The notes beneath the pieces were generated by a model, which did not search any database, was not told the DNA's origin, and saw only the letters and a list, made by a program, of their open reading frames with translations. The position numbers and the translations under genes are program-made. From JACZYA01 sp965247455 (GTDB lineage: Bacteria; Acidobacteriota; Terriglobia; Acidiferrales; 2-02-FULL-67-57), in assembly GCA_965247455.1 (NCBI GenBank), contig CBDFHE010000016.1, positions 1-64,000 of the forward strand: a DNA stretch of 64,000 bases. Direction: 5' to 3'. This document shows positions 54,214-62,572 of this stretch, piece by piece; within the stretch, counting starts at the first letter, position 1, and each line of letters opens with the position of its first letter.

Positions 54214-55275
54214 ATGCCTGATTCCGAACCGCGTTTTCTTGCTGCCTGTGCTTGCCGGCCTGTGGACAGAACGCCGGTGTGGTTCATGCGTCAAGCCGGG
54301 CGGTACATGTCTGAATACCGCGCGATTCGGCAGCACCACAGTATTCTCGAAATCTGCAAGACGCCGGAGCTTGCCGCGGAAGTTACGATTACGGCGGCCG
54401 AAAAACTTCGCGTCGATGCGGCTATCATTTTCGCCGACCTGCTCCTGCCGGTCGAGCCCATGGGAATGAGTCTTCGTTTTGCCGAAGGCGAAGGGCCGCA
54501 GATCGAACCGCCGCTGCGCGACGCCTCTGGCATCGCTCGTCTGCGTACTGAGGGCGCCGAGGAACTTGGCTTCGTGGCTGAATCCATTCGACGCGTGGTA
54601 CGCCATTTCGCTGGGCGTGTGCCGGTGATCGGTTTCGCCGGGGGTCCGTTTACGATAGCCAGTTACATGATCGAAGGCGGCGGCTCGCGCAATTACCTGT
54701 ACACAAAGGCGCTTTTCTATCAGGACCCGACGGCCTGGACGGCATTGATGGAGAAGCTGTGCGCGGTACTGGAACCCTATTTGCTTAGCCAAGTGGAGGC
54801 CGGCGCAACCGCGATCCAGCTTTTTGACAGTTGGGTGGGTTGCCTGAGCGAGGCGGACTATCGAAGGTTCGTTCTGCCCTATTCCCAACGCTTGATTCAA
54901 GCTGTGCAAGCCCGAGGCGTTCCCGCGATTTATTTTTCCACCGGGACCTCCGGGATGCTGCCTGCGGTGCAGGAGGTCGGGGCGCAGATTCTGAGCGTCG
55001 ATTGGCGGATTCCGTTGGGCCGCGCGTGGGCAGCGGTGCGTTACCAGCCGGCCATTCAGGGCAACCTCGATCCCGCCGCGCTATTTGCTCCCTGGACGGA
55101 ATTGCGCCGGCAGGTGGAAGCCGTGCTCGACCAAGCCAACCGGCGTCCGGGACACATTTTCAATTTAGGGCACGGAATTTTGCCTGGGACTCCGGTCGAA
55201 AACGTCCTTGCGGTGGTCGAACATGTGCGCGAGTATTCCGCCAACCGTGTGACGGTGAAGCAGGACGATGCCTAA
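54214..55275 (+). CDS. hemE: Uroporphyrinogen decarboxylase HemE
   Basis: A 353-residue enzyme that removes four carboxyl groups from uroporphyrinogen III to give coproporphyrinogen III. RTPVWFMRQAGRYMSEYRAIR carries the conserved arginines, IIFADLLLPVEPMG follows, and GFAGGPFTIASYMIEGG is the active-site loop. It is the first gene of hemE-hemH-hemY; hemH starts eight bases before its stop codon. The gene is intact and of normal length. Confidence 0.95.
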   Translation: MPDSEPRFLAACACRPVDRTPVWFMRQAGRYMSEYRAIRQHHSILEICKTPELAAEVTITAAEKLRVDAAIIFADLLLPVEPMGMSLRFAEGEGPQIEPPLRDASGIARLRTEGAEELGFVAESIRRVVRHFAGRVPVIGFAGGPFTIASYMIEGGGSRNYLYTKALFYQDPTAWTALMEKLCAVLEPYLLSQVEAGATAIQLFDSWVGCLSEADYRRFVLPYSQRLIQAVQARGVPAIYFSTGTSGMLPAVQEVGAQILSVDWRIPLGRAWAAVRYQPAIQGNLDPAALFAPWTELRRQVEAVLDQANRRPGHIFNLGHGILPGTPVENVLAVVEHVREYSANRVTVKQDDA

Positions 55276-56209
55276 GCCGCAGGAGACAAGCGCGAGCCGC
55301 TGGGGTGTTTTACTGCTCGCTCATGGCGCACCCGACCGCTTGGAGGACGTTCCGGAGTTTCTTCTGCACGTGCGCAGTGGCCGCAAGCTGCCCGATCATG
55401 TGGTGCAAGAAATCACCCATCGCTATGCTCTCATCGGCGGAGGATCTCCGTTGTTGAAATGGACGCGCAAGCAGGCGGAAGCGTTGGCTGCGCGGCTGAG
55501 CTGCCCGGTCTATGTGGGCATGCGCAACTGGAAACCGTTTATTGCTGAGGTTGTTGCTCAAGCGGTGCAGGACGGCGTGCTGAATTCGGTGGTAATTTGC
55601 CTGGCGCCGCAGAATTCACGCACCAGCGTGGGTTTGTACCGCCGCGCGCTGGAAGAAAGCATCGCTCAAACAGGAGTAGACCTGCAGGTGGAATTTATCG
55701 AGAGCTGGCACGACCAGCCGCTTCTGGTTCAAGCCTTCGCCGAAAAGCTGCGCGCGGGTTTAGTGCGGGTGGAGGAAACGGCTGGCGGACGCGTTCCGGT
55801 GATCCTGACCGCCCACAGCGTTCCTGAGAAGACCATTGCCGCTGGCGATCCCTACGACCGTCAGGTAAAGGAAACAGCGGCCGCGGTGGCGACGGCTGCG
55901 CGGGTTGAGCTATGGCGATTCGCCTACCAAAGCCAGGGCATGACCGCCGACCCGTGGTTGGGTCCGAAGGTGGAATCGGAAATAGACGCCCTTGCGGAAG
56001 AAGGCCACCACTACGTTTTTGTCGCACCGATTGGGTTCTTGTGCGACCACGTGGAAATTCTCTACGACGTGGATATTCTTTGCCGCAACCACGCCCGCGA
56101 GCGCGGCGTGACCCTGTGGCGCTCGGAGTCTCTCAATGACAGTCCGCAACTGATCGAAGCGCTGGCTTCCATCGCTAGCCAGCACAGACGCTTGTGTTCT
56201 CCGGCGTGA
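55268..56209 (+). CDS. hemH: Ferrochelatase HemH
   Basis: A 313-residue ferrochelatase that inserts iron into a porphyrin. LLLAHGAPDRLEDVPEFL is the N-terminal motif, PVILTAHSVPEKTI holds the catalytic histidine and FLCDHVEILYDVD the conserved acidic residues. Whether it acts on protoporphyrin IX or on coproporphyrin III (CpfC type) cannot be decided here. It overlaps hemE by eight bases and shares a TGATG junction with hemY, so the three are tightly coupled. Confidence 0.93.
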   Translation: MPKPQETSASRWGVLLLAHGAPDRLEDVPEFLLHVRSGRKLPDHVVQEITHRYALIGGGSPLLKWTRKQAEALAARLSCPVYVGMRNWKPFIAEVVAQAVQDGVLNSVVICLAPQNSRTSVGLYRRALEESIAQTGVDLQVEFIESWHDQPLLVQAFAEKLRAGLVRVEETAGGRVPVILTAHSVPEKTIAAGDPYDRQVKETAAAVATAARVELWRFAYQSQGMTADPWLGPKVESEIDALAEEGHHYVFVAPIGFLCDHVEILYDVDILCRNHARERGVTLWRSESLNDSPQLIEALASIASQHRRLCSPA

Positions 56210-57648
56210 TGCCCAAGCAGGTAGCCCGCACTCTACATCGAATCGCCGTTGTTGGCGGCGGCATCTCAGGATTGGCAACCGCGTTTTATCTGGCGCGAGC
56301 CCGAAAGGGCGGGGCAGCGGTGGAAGAGTTCTTGTTCGAAGGCTCCTCGCGCCTGGGTGGAGTTCTGCGCACCGAGCAGCTTGCAGGCTGTTTGGTTGAA
56401 GCAGGAGCCGATTCCTTCCTCAGCGAAAAGAAGGAAGCACTGGAATTGTGCCGGGAGCTGGGCTTGGAAGGGCAGGTGATCGGCTCAGAGGACCATCAGC
56501 GCCGCACTTGGATTCTGCACCGGGGCGAGCTGGTTCCTCTGCCCGACGGGTTCGAATTCTTTGTTCCGGTTCGGCCCTGGGCGGTTGCGCGGACCCGACT
56601 GCTCTCCTGGAAAGATAAACTGCGCATGTTGAGGGAACCCTGGGTGCGCGCTCTGAACCCGTCACAGGACGAATCGGTGGCCTCTTTTGTCGAACGCCAC
56701 TTCGGGCGCGGCTTGGTGGAGACGATCGTCGATCCCTTGCTCAATGGCGTTTATGGGGGCGACGCCGGGCAGTTGAGTATGCGCTCGGTGTTGCCGCGCA
56801 TGGCGGAGATGGAGTCGCGCTGGGGGAGCCTGCTGCGAGGCATGCGGGCAGCCCGGAAACAACGCGCCGGGAGCGCCAAGCAGAATCCGCGCCCGCCGCT
56901 TTTCTCAGCTTTGCAGCAGGGATTCAATCAGCTTACCGCCGCCCTCGGCGAGCGGCTACCGAGCGAGCGAATTACTTGCCAGCAGGCTGTGGCGGCAGTG
57001 GAGCGCACGGGGACCGGTTATCGGCTTCACTGTTCCCAGAAAAGCCCCGTGGATGTAGATGCGCTCGTCCTGGCGCTTCCTGCGTGGGGAGCAGCGCGTT
57101 TGCTGCGTGGTTTGGACACCGAGCTGGCCGGGCAGTTGGAAAGCATTCCCTACGCTCCTTCGATGATTGTGGCGCTGGTGTACGACAAAGACGCGACGGC
57201 TCACTTGCCGGCTGGCTTCGGCTTTCTGGTGCCGAAGCGGGAGGGTCGGCGTTTGCGCGCGTGTACCTTTGTGGGACAGAAGTTTTGCCACCGAGTGCCA
57301 CCTGTCCGGGCGCTGCTGCGCTGTTTTCTCGGCGGCGTGCGGGACGAAGCGGTGCTGGACTTGAGTGACGAGGAGGCGTTGGCGTTGGTGCAGCGCGAGT
57401 TACAGAGCATCTTGGGTTTGTCAGCGGTTCCCCGGGCAGCCAAGGTGTTCCGGTGGCGCAAGGCAATGGCGCAGTACACGGTCGGTCATGGCGGCCGCCT
57501 GCGCGCCATCGAAGAGAGGCTGCGGAGGCATCCCGGCTTGTTCCTGGCGGGGAATGGCTACCGGGGGATCGGGGTGCCGGATTGCATCCGCTCAGGCCGC
57601 GAGGCGGCGGAGGCTTGCGTGCAGTTTCTTCAGGCAGGCGGCGGATAG
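56209..57648 (+). CDS. hemY: Protoporphyrinogen/coproporphyrinogen oxidase HemY
   Basis: A 479-residue FAD enzyme of the HemY/CgoX type. The Rossmann motif IAVVGGGISGLATAFYL is at residue about 12, the substrate-domain loop DPLLNGVYGGDAGQLSM at about 178, and the C-terminal GLFLAGNGYRGIGVPDCIRSGREAAE completes the FAD site. It uses oxygen to aromatise a porphyrinogen. ATG 56209 overlaps the hemH stop in a TGATG junction and is preferred over GTG 56194. The hemEHY order matches the Bacillus operon. Confidence 0.93.
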   Translation: MPKQVARTLHRIAVVGGGISGLATAFYLARARKGGAAVEEFLFEGSSRLGGVLRTEQLAGCLVEAGADSFLSEKKEALELCRELGLEGQVIGSEDHQRRTWILHRGELVPLPDGFEFFVPVRPWAVARTRLLSWKDKLRMLREPWVRALNPSQDESVASFVERHFGRGLVETIVDPLLNGVYGGDAGQLSMRSVLPRMAEMESRWGSLLRGMRAARKQRAGSAKQNPRPPLFSALQQGFNQLTAALGERLPSERITCQQAVAAVERTGTGYRLHCSQKSPVDVDALVLALPAWGAARLLRGLDTELAGQLESIPYAPSMIVALVYDKDATAHLPAGFGFLVPKREGRRLRACTFVGQKFCHRVPPVRALLRCFLGGVRDEAVLDLSDEEALALVQRELQSILGLSAVPRAAKVFRWRKAMAQYTVGHGGRLRAIEERLRRHPGLFLAGNGYRGIGVPDCIRSGREAAEACVQFLQAGGG

Positions 57649-57719
57649 CAGAAACGCGATGCGAGTAACGACCGGAGTGAATTGACAACTTCCGCTATGT
57701 GTGTGAAAATGATTGTGTT

Positions 57720-58097
57720 ATGAACACGGCAGCCGAAAGCGAAAAGACATACGTTGCTCAGCCGGTCGAGAAGAGCGAACCCCTGTCCAAGGGCTTGAGC
57801 ACGCCGCGGAAAAAAGTACCCAAGATTCTGGCGGTCATCAACGAGTGCTGCACCGGCTGCGCCGGCTCACCGGCCTGCGTGGACTACTGCCCCGTGAGCG
57901 ATTGCATGTACTGGATTCCGGACCCGGACCACCCGCCTTTTGGAATCATTGATGTGGACCCGATGCTGTGCATCGGCTGCAAGCTTTGCGTCAGCAAAGG
58001 GCCGGATGGTTCTTTCCTGGAAGGTTGTCCGTGGGATGCCATTGACATGGTTCCCACTGCGGAATGGGAAGCCGTGCACGGCAAACTGCCGAGTTAA
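57720..58097 (+). CDS. 4Fe-4S ferredoxin with unusual cysteine spacing
   Basis: A 125-residue soluble protein. Cluster motif 1 reads CTGCAGSPACVDYCP (C-x2-C-x5-C-x3-C) and motif 2 reads CIGCKLC followed after about 12 residues by GCPWDAIDM. It therefore resembles 2[4Fe-4S] or 7Fe ferredoxins with insertions in both loops. About 35 N-terminal residues precede the fold. It follows hemY by 71 bases; a TTGACA at 57682 may start its own transcript. It could donate electrons in haem or oxidase biogenesis, but that is only contextual. Confidence 0.82.
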   Translation: MNTAAESEKTYVAQPVEKSEPLSKGLSTPRKKVPKILAVINECCTGCAGSPACVDYCPVSDCMYWIPDPDHPPFGIIDVDPMLCIGCKLCVSKGPDGSFLEGCPWDAIDMVPTAEWEAVHGKLPS

Positions 58098-58111
58098 CCT
58101 AACCTTTCTCC

Positions 58112-58966
58112 TTAGTTCTCTTGCTGGCTTTGAGCCCGGCGGCGAATAGCCTGCGCGGTCGCAGCTGCTTGTCGTCGAATCCTGGCCGACTCAGCATCCC
58201 CGCCCCGGGCGAACCGCTCCACCAGGGGCAAATCTTCCAGGTCGCCCAGCAGATAGAGCGCGCGCAAGGCCTCCCAGGTTTGTTCCTCCGCCGGAGAGAT
58301 CAGCAGCAGAGGCTGGCCCGCTTCGACCTGCGCGCCGTCGGCAACCAGGAATTGTTGCACCCGGCCGGACAGAGGTGATCGCAGTTCCGCCGGTTCGTCC
58401 TCGCCTACCTCCAGTCGGGCCAGTAGGGTCCCGGGGTTCACCGGCTCCCCCGCTTCCAACCGCAGCTTGATCGTTCCCGGGCGAGCCGCCGAGAAAGTGT
58501 AGGGCTGGAGCATGGCGCGCAGCGTGGGCTTGCTGCGCGGGTCTGCGAACCGAACCAGCGAAAGCGCCGCGTTGCGCTCGACCAGCGGGTCGGGGTCTTC
58601 AAGCAACTCCAGCAGCGCTTGGTGGAACCCGTCGGCTTGGTTGTCCTGCCCCATCATCCATGCCACCGTGGCGCGCAACTCTTTGTTTTCGTGGGTGGTT
58701 AACGCTTGCACCTGCGGATACCAGCGCTTGACGCTCTGGTCACCGCGGGTGATTCGCTCAGCAATCCGCACCAGAGCGTGCTGGGTTTTGCGGGGGCGTT
58801 TGGTGTCGAGCAGATATTTCTCCACCTCGCGGTCGCTCAGCGAGCGGCCAAACCAGGTGCTGCGCCAAAAGAGGAACGGCAAGAGAACAACCAGGAGCAC
58901 TACAAGCATCATGAGAAACACGCCGCGGGTGGGACGAGCGGCAGGTGTATTAGGAGGAGTGCTCAT
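58112..58966 (-). CDS. Membrane protein combining HEAT-like helices with a lipoyl-like barrel
   Basis: A 284-residue protein. One N-terminal helix (MLVVLLVVLLPFLFW, about 19-34) anchors it. Helical repeats follow (about 80-155; LRATVAWMMGQDNQ and PLVERNAALSLVRFADPRSKPTL), then a biotinyl/lipoyl-type barrel at about 165-226 (AGEPVNPGTLLARLEVGE, SPLSGRVQQFLVADGAQVEAGQPLLLI), then more helices. The barrel lacks the lysine that is lipoylated, so it resembles the HlyD-type adaptor fold. I know no characterised family with this order. It lies between a ferredoxin and a DUF420 gene in an oxidase-assembly region. Confidence 0.7.
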   Translation of the reverse strand: MSTPPNTPAARPTRGVFLMMLVVLLVVLLPFLFWRSTWFGRSLSDREVEKYLLDTKRPRKTQHALVRIAERITRGDQSVKRWYPQVQALTTHENKELRATVAWMMGQDNQADGFHQALLELLEDPDPLVERNAALSLVRFADPRSKPTLRAMLQPYTFSAARPGTIKLRLEAGEPVNPGTLLARLEVGEDEPAELRSPLSGRVQQFLVADGAQVEAGQPLLLISPAEEQTWEALRALYLLGDLEDLPLVERFARGGDAESARIRRQAAATAQAIRRRAQSQQEN

Positions 58967-59098
58967 CAGTATGCTCGCCCTATGTCGTACGCGCTTGAGC
59001 GAACGTGTGCAGGGGATGATTGCGCTCGGAAATCACCCCTGCCGTCCACTTGTTTTTCTTATAGCGGAGCATCCCGACGGTGTCAATTGCGCCGCCAT

Positions 59099-59527
59099 TC
59101 ATTGCACGGGGAAAATGTGGTAGAGCATCCAATAGATCACCACACCGGTGAAGGAAACGTAAATCCAGATGGGCAGGGTCCAGCGCGCAATGCGCACGTG
59201 ACGGTCAAAGCGCCCCGTGACTGCACGGTAGAGAGTGGTCAACGCCAGCGGGACAATCAGGGCAGCCAAAACCGTGTGGGAGATCAGGAGAGTGAAGTAG
59301 AAAGGCCGGACCCAGCCTTGGCCCGGGAAGCGAGTGGTGCCCACGTGGTAGTGGTAGTAGAGGTAAGAAAGCAGAAAGAGCGTGGAGACGCCGAAGGCAG
59401 CGACCATGCAAGCCTTGTGGGCTGTCACCCGCTTGCGGCGGATGAAGAAGTAACCCACCAAGAGCAACACCCCGCTGGCAGCGTTCAAGCTGGCATTGAG
59501 TGCCGGCAAGCTGGAGAGAGGAATCAT
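59099..59527 (-). CDS. DUF420 membrane protein, oxidase-associated
   Basis: A 142-residue protein with four membrane helices and histidines at KVTAHKACM, YYHYHVG and ISHTVLA, the pattern of DUF420. Family members are often encoded beside haem-copper oxidase genes and CtaA/CtaB, and a role in oxidase assembly has been proposed. ATG 59527 is chosen because a longer frame reaches back into the ABC permease gene. The gene is last of a minus-strand run starting at ctaA. Confidence 0.8.
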   Translation of the reverse strand: MIPLSSLPALNASLNAASGVLLLVGYFFIRRKRVTAHKACMVAAFGVSTLFLLSYLYYHYHVGTTRFPGQGWVRPFYFTLLISHTVLAALIVPLALTTLYRAVTGRFDRHVRIARWTLPIWIYVSFTGVVIYWMLYHIFPVQ

Positions 59528-59559
59528 AGCTTCCGCTCTTTCATTGGGTGGGGAGCCGC

Positions 59560-60372
59560 TCAACCCAGATTACCGCGCAGGGGACGATTGGCGACAGCAA
59601 AAGCCGCCAGCACGACTGCTAGTGAGAAGCCAGCGGTGACGGTCAGAGAGAAGGCCAGGGAAGAAACATCGGCGCCTCCGGACGAAGAGCCGAGGTAGAG
59701 GCTTTGGCGCAAGGCGTCGGTGGCGTAGGTGAGCGGGTTCAGCTTCATCAGCCAGCGGACCCAGGGAGAAGCTCCGGCGGAGGGGAAGAGAGCGCCGGAT
59801 AGCAGCCACAAAGGAATCAGGAACAGATTGGCGACGGCGTGAAAGCCCTGGACAGAATCGAGCAGCCACGCAAACATGAATCCCAGGCCAGTCAAGACAA
59901 TTGCCACCAGCAGCAGGACGCCCAGCAGCAAAGGAATATTTCCGGGATGAAGAGAAATGCCGACCGTCGGGGCCAGCAATACGAAGAAGACGCCTTGCAA
60001 GACGGCTACAGCCGATCCCCCCAAGATTTTGCCCAGCACAAGCGCGCGGCGCGAAATGGGCGCCACCAGGACGGAAAGCAGGAACCCTTCGTGCCGGTCT
60101 TCAATGACAGATATCATGCAAAAAATGGAAGTGAACAGCAAGATGAGCATGAGAGTTCCGGGGAAAAAGTATTCCAGATAAGTCATGCCATTGGGCGCAC
60201 CCTGGCTCTGGAATGATGTTCCGATGCCGGAGCCGATCAGCAGCCAGAAGATGAGGGGAGTTCCCAGGGCGCCGACCACGCGGCTGCGATAGCGGTAGAA
60301 GCGAATCAGCTCGCGCCAGCAGAGGCTGGCTGCGGGGAGCCAGGTAGTATGGTAGAGGCTTTGCGTTTCCAT
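59560..60372 (-). CDS. ABC-2 type transporter permease
   Basis: A 270-residue protein with six membrane helices. The N-terminal cytoplasmic LCWRELIRFYRYRSRVVGALGTPLIFWLLIG and the later LNPLTYATDALRQSLY motif are typical of ABC-2 permeases of the DrrB/NodJ kind. It pairs with the ATPase at 60666-61610 to form an exporter. A 70-residue membrane protein gene separates the two. In related clusters such transporters sit next to oxidase assembly genes. The substrate is unknown. Confidence 0.85.
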   Translation of the reverse strand: METQSLYHTTWLPAASLCWRELIRFYRYRSRVVGALGTPLIFWLLIGSGIGTSFQSQGAPNGMTYLEYFFPGTLMLILLFTSIFCMISVIEDRHEGFLLSVLVAPISRRALVLGKILGGSAVAVLQGVFFVLLAPTVGISLHPGNIPLLLGVLLLVAIVLTGLGFMFAWLLDSVQGFHAVANLFLIPLWLLSGALFPSAGASPWVRWLMKLNPLTYATDALRQSLYLGSSSGGADVSSLAFSLTVTAGFSLAVVLAAFAVANRPLRGNLG

Positions 60373-60413
60373 GAATTCTCAGTTACGTGAAGAATCTCCT
60401 GTGGCCAACACGC

Positions 60414-60626
60414 TTAGCGGCGCTTGCCGGTGGGCAGAAAACCGGCCTCGTAGAGCAGCAAGAGAAAATTCAGCCCGAAGATGGAGGCGACCAGCAGACA
60501 GATGCTGATGATCAGGAGAGTGTCCATCGTCACGCCCATCCCGGAAAGCAGGCTCCAGGCAACTGTGGCCAATGAAGCTAAGACGACAACCAGGCAAAGG
60601 CCTGCCATGAGAAGCTTTTCACGCAT
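60414..60626 (-). CDS. Small two-helix membrane protein
   Basis: A 70-residue protein with two helices (LCLVVVLASLATVAWSLLSGM and LLIISICLLVASIFGLNFLLLLY) and a basic C-terminus TGKRR. AAGGAA lies seven bases before the ATG. It is encoded between the ATPase and permease of an ABC exporter, so it may be an accessory subunit. No family is recognised. Confidence 0.7.
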   Translation of the reverse strand: MREKLLMAGLCLVVVLASLATVAWSLLSGMGVTMDTLLIISICLLVASIFGLNFLLLLYEAGFLPTGKRR

Positions 60627-60665
60627 CGTTTAGTTCCTTCGGTTTCGTAGTTCTCTTTTTCACGT

Positions 60666-61610
60666 TTATTTGCTTTCCTGGGTACCGTGCCAAAATTGAT
60701 GTCCGGTTCGCTGGATGAAGACATCTTCCAGTGTGGGTTTGGACAGCGTGACCGAGTCAATCTGTCCGGGAAACGCTTCGACCAAGTCGGTGACAAAAAC
60801 ATGAGCCTGCGGCCGTTCCAAGCGCACCATGCCCCCCACAATTTTCGGATTGCCCCCGAAGCGTTCCTGGATGCGACGCGAGAGGGTTTCCGGTTCGCGG
60901 GTTCCCAGAACCAGCACGTCGCCGCCGATGGTTTCTTTTAGTGCCGCGGGCGAGTCCAGTGCGACCAAGTGGCCGCGGTCCAAGATACCCAAGCAGTCGC
61001 AGGCCTCGGCTTCATTCATGAAGTGGGTGGTCAGCAGAATGGTCACGCCGAATTCGTCCCGCAGTTGGCTCAGATAGAGGCGCAAGTCCCGCCGGGCGCT
61101 GGCATCCAATCCGGTGCTGGGTTCGTCCAGCAGGAGAATCTCCGGTTGATGCAGCAACCCTTTCGCCAACTCCAAGCGTCGGCGCAGGCCGCCGGAGAGA
61201 GTTTCTGCGCGGTCGTTTTTTCGGTCGGCCAAGCCTAGCCGGGCCAGCATGGCCTCTGCCCGTTTCCGCAAGGTTTTTCCCTGAAAACCGTACAGGTGCC
61301 CCTGATGACGAAGATTTTCGAGCAGGGTGAGTTGCCGGTCCACGCTCTGGGCTTGGAAGACGACTCCAATGCGGCGGCGAATCTGGTGGGGGGAGCTGGC
61401 TACATCGTCGCCCAGGATTTGGACGGTTCCGGTCTGAGGCGGGAGCAGGGTGGAGAGAATGCGAAACAGGGTGGTCTTGCCGCCGCCGTTCGGGCCCAGG
61501 AGCCCAAAGATGGTTCCGCGGGCGACCTGAAAGGAGACGTCTTGGAGAGCTGTACGCGTGCCGTAGGAATGGGAGAGGCCCCGGATTTCGATGGCAACTT
61601 GATTGGTCAT
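60666..61610 (-). CDS. ABC transporter ATP-binding protein (DrrA/CcmA-like)
   Basis: A 314-residue ATPase. Walker A is LGPNGGGKTTLFR (about residue 37), the signature motif LSGGLRRRLELAKGL (about 137), Walker B LLLDEPSTGLD, and the H-loop histidine lies in TTHFMNEAEACD. The C-terminal regulatory extension is typical of DrrA-like exporters. It powers the permease at 59560-60372. ATG 61610 is used; a TTG two codons earlier is possible. Confidence 0.9.
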   Translation of the reverse strand: MTNQVAIEIRGLSHSYGTRTALQDVSFQVARGTIFGLLGPNGGGKTTLFRILSTLLPPQTGTVQILGDDVASSPHQIRRRIGVVFQAQSVDRQLTLLENLRHQGHLYGFQGKTLRKRAEAMLARLGLADRKNDRAETLSGGLRRRLELAKGLLHQPEILLLDEPSTGLDASARRDLRLYLSQLRDEFGVTILLTTHFMNEAEACDCLGILDRGHLVALDSPAALKETIGGDVLVLGTREPETLSRRIQERFGGNPKIVGGMVRLERPQAHVFVTDLVEAFPGQIDSVTLSKPTLEDVFIQRTGHQFWHGTQESK

Positions 61611-61669
61611 GCCCAAGCTAACGGTAACACTTTCTCAAGTGTGGAGCCGGTTTTAGGTATGGTCGGAAC

Positions 61670-62572
61670 CTAGTGAACTTGCTTGTCAAACATCAATAGT
61701 CCGAACAGGGCCGGCAAGTAGAGAACTGAGGCGTGCAAGAGATAGCGTGCCCTGCGGGTAGTGCGGGACAGCGCGCCCCAGACATTCACGGCCAGAAAAG
61801 ACAAACCGAGCAGCACGGCGCTCCACAAGTAAAGAGTCCCCGCCAGCCCCAGCAGGGAAGGGAGCACGCTCATCGGAAGCAGCAGCGCGGAATAGGCGAC
61901 GATCTGCTGAAAGGTGGCTCGGCCGGAAGGATCGACCGCCGGCAGCATGATGATCCCTCCCCGGGCATAATCGTCGCGGTAGAGCCAGGCAATCGCGAAG
62001 AAATGCGGAAACTGCCAGAGAAAGAGAATGCCGTAGAGGACCCATGCCTCCAGGGTAAGCTGATTCTGGGCCGCCGCCCAACCAATCAGCGGTGGCATCG
62101 CGCCCGGAAAAGCTCCGACCAGTGTGCAAAAGTGAGTGCGGCTCTTGAGCGGCGTGTAGAGCAGAAGGTAGCTGGCCAGAGTCAGCATAGCAAGCAGGCT
62201 GGCGAGAGGATTCACCAGCACGAGCAGATAGACAGCGCCGACCGCCGCCAGTCCCGACCCATAAGCCAAGCCCATCACAGGATGCATCCGGCCTGCCGGC
62301 AGCGGGCGTTGCGCTGTGCGGCGCATTCGAGCGTCGGTGCTGCGTTCGACGAATTGGTTCAGAGCGCCTGTGCCGCCGGCCACCAAGGCGGTTCCCAGCA
62401 GCGTGTGGAGGAGGAGGGAAAAGTCAAGTTGACCGCGCGTGCCCAGATAAAACCCCGCCAGGGTGGACAATACGATCAGGGAGGTGACTTCGGGCTTGGC
62501 CAATTCCAAGAAGTCGCGCAGGCGGGAACCGAACCGCCCCGTGCTCTTGACAGTGACGGAAGCGGCCTTCAC
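61670..62572 (-). CDS. ctaB: Protohaem IX farnesyltransferase CtaB/CyoE
   Basis: A 300-residue UbiA-family prenyltransferase with about nine membrane helices that adds a farnesyl group to haem b, making haem O. NQFVERSTDARMRRTAQRPLPAGRM carries the aspartate-rich prenyl-diphosphate site, and YTPLKSRTHFCTLVGAFPGAMPPLIGW the second motif. GTG 62572 overlaps the end of ctaA in a GTGA junction and has AAGG seven bases upstream, so it is preferred over longer starts. Confidence 0.93.
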   Translation of the reverse strand: MKAASVTVKSTGRFGSRLRDFLELAKPEVTSLIVLSTLAGFYLGTRGQLDFSLLLHTLLGTALVAGGTGALNQFVERSTDARMRRTAQRPLPAGRMHPVMGLAYGSGLAAVGAVYLLVLVNPLASLLAMLTLASYLLLYTPLKSRTHFCTLVGAFPGAMPPLIGWAAAQNQLTLEAWVLYGILFLWQFPHFFAIAWLYRDDYARGGIIMLPAVDPSGRATFQQIVAYSALLLPMSVLPSLLGLAGTLYLWSAVLLGLSFLAVNVWGALSRTTRRARYLLHASVLYLPALFGLLMFDKQVH

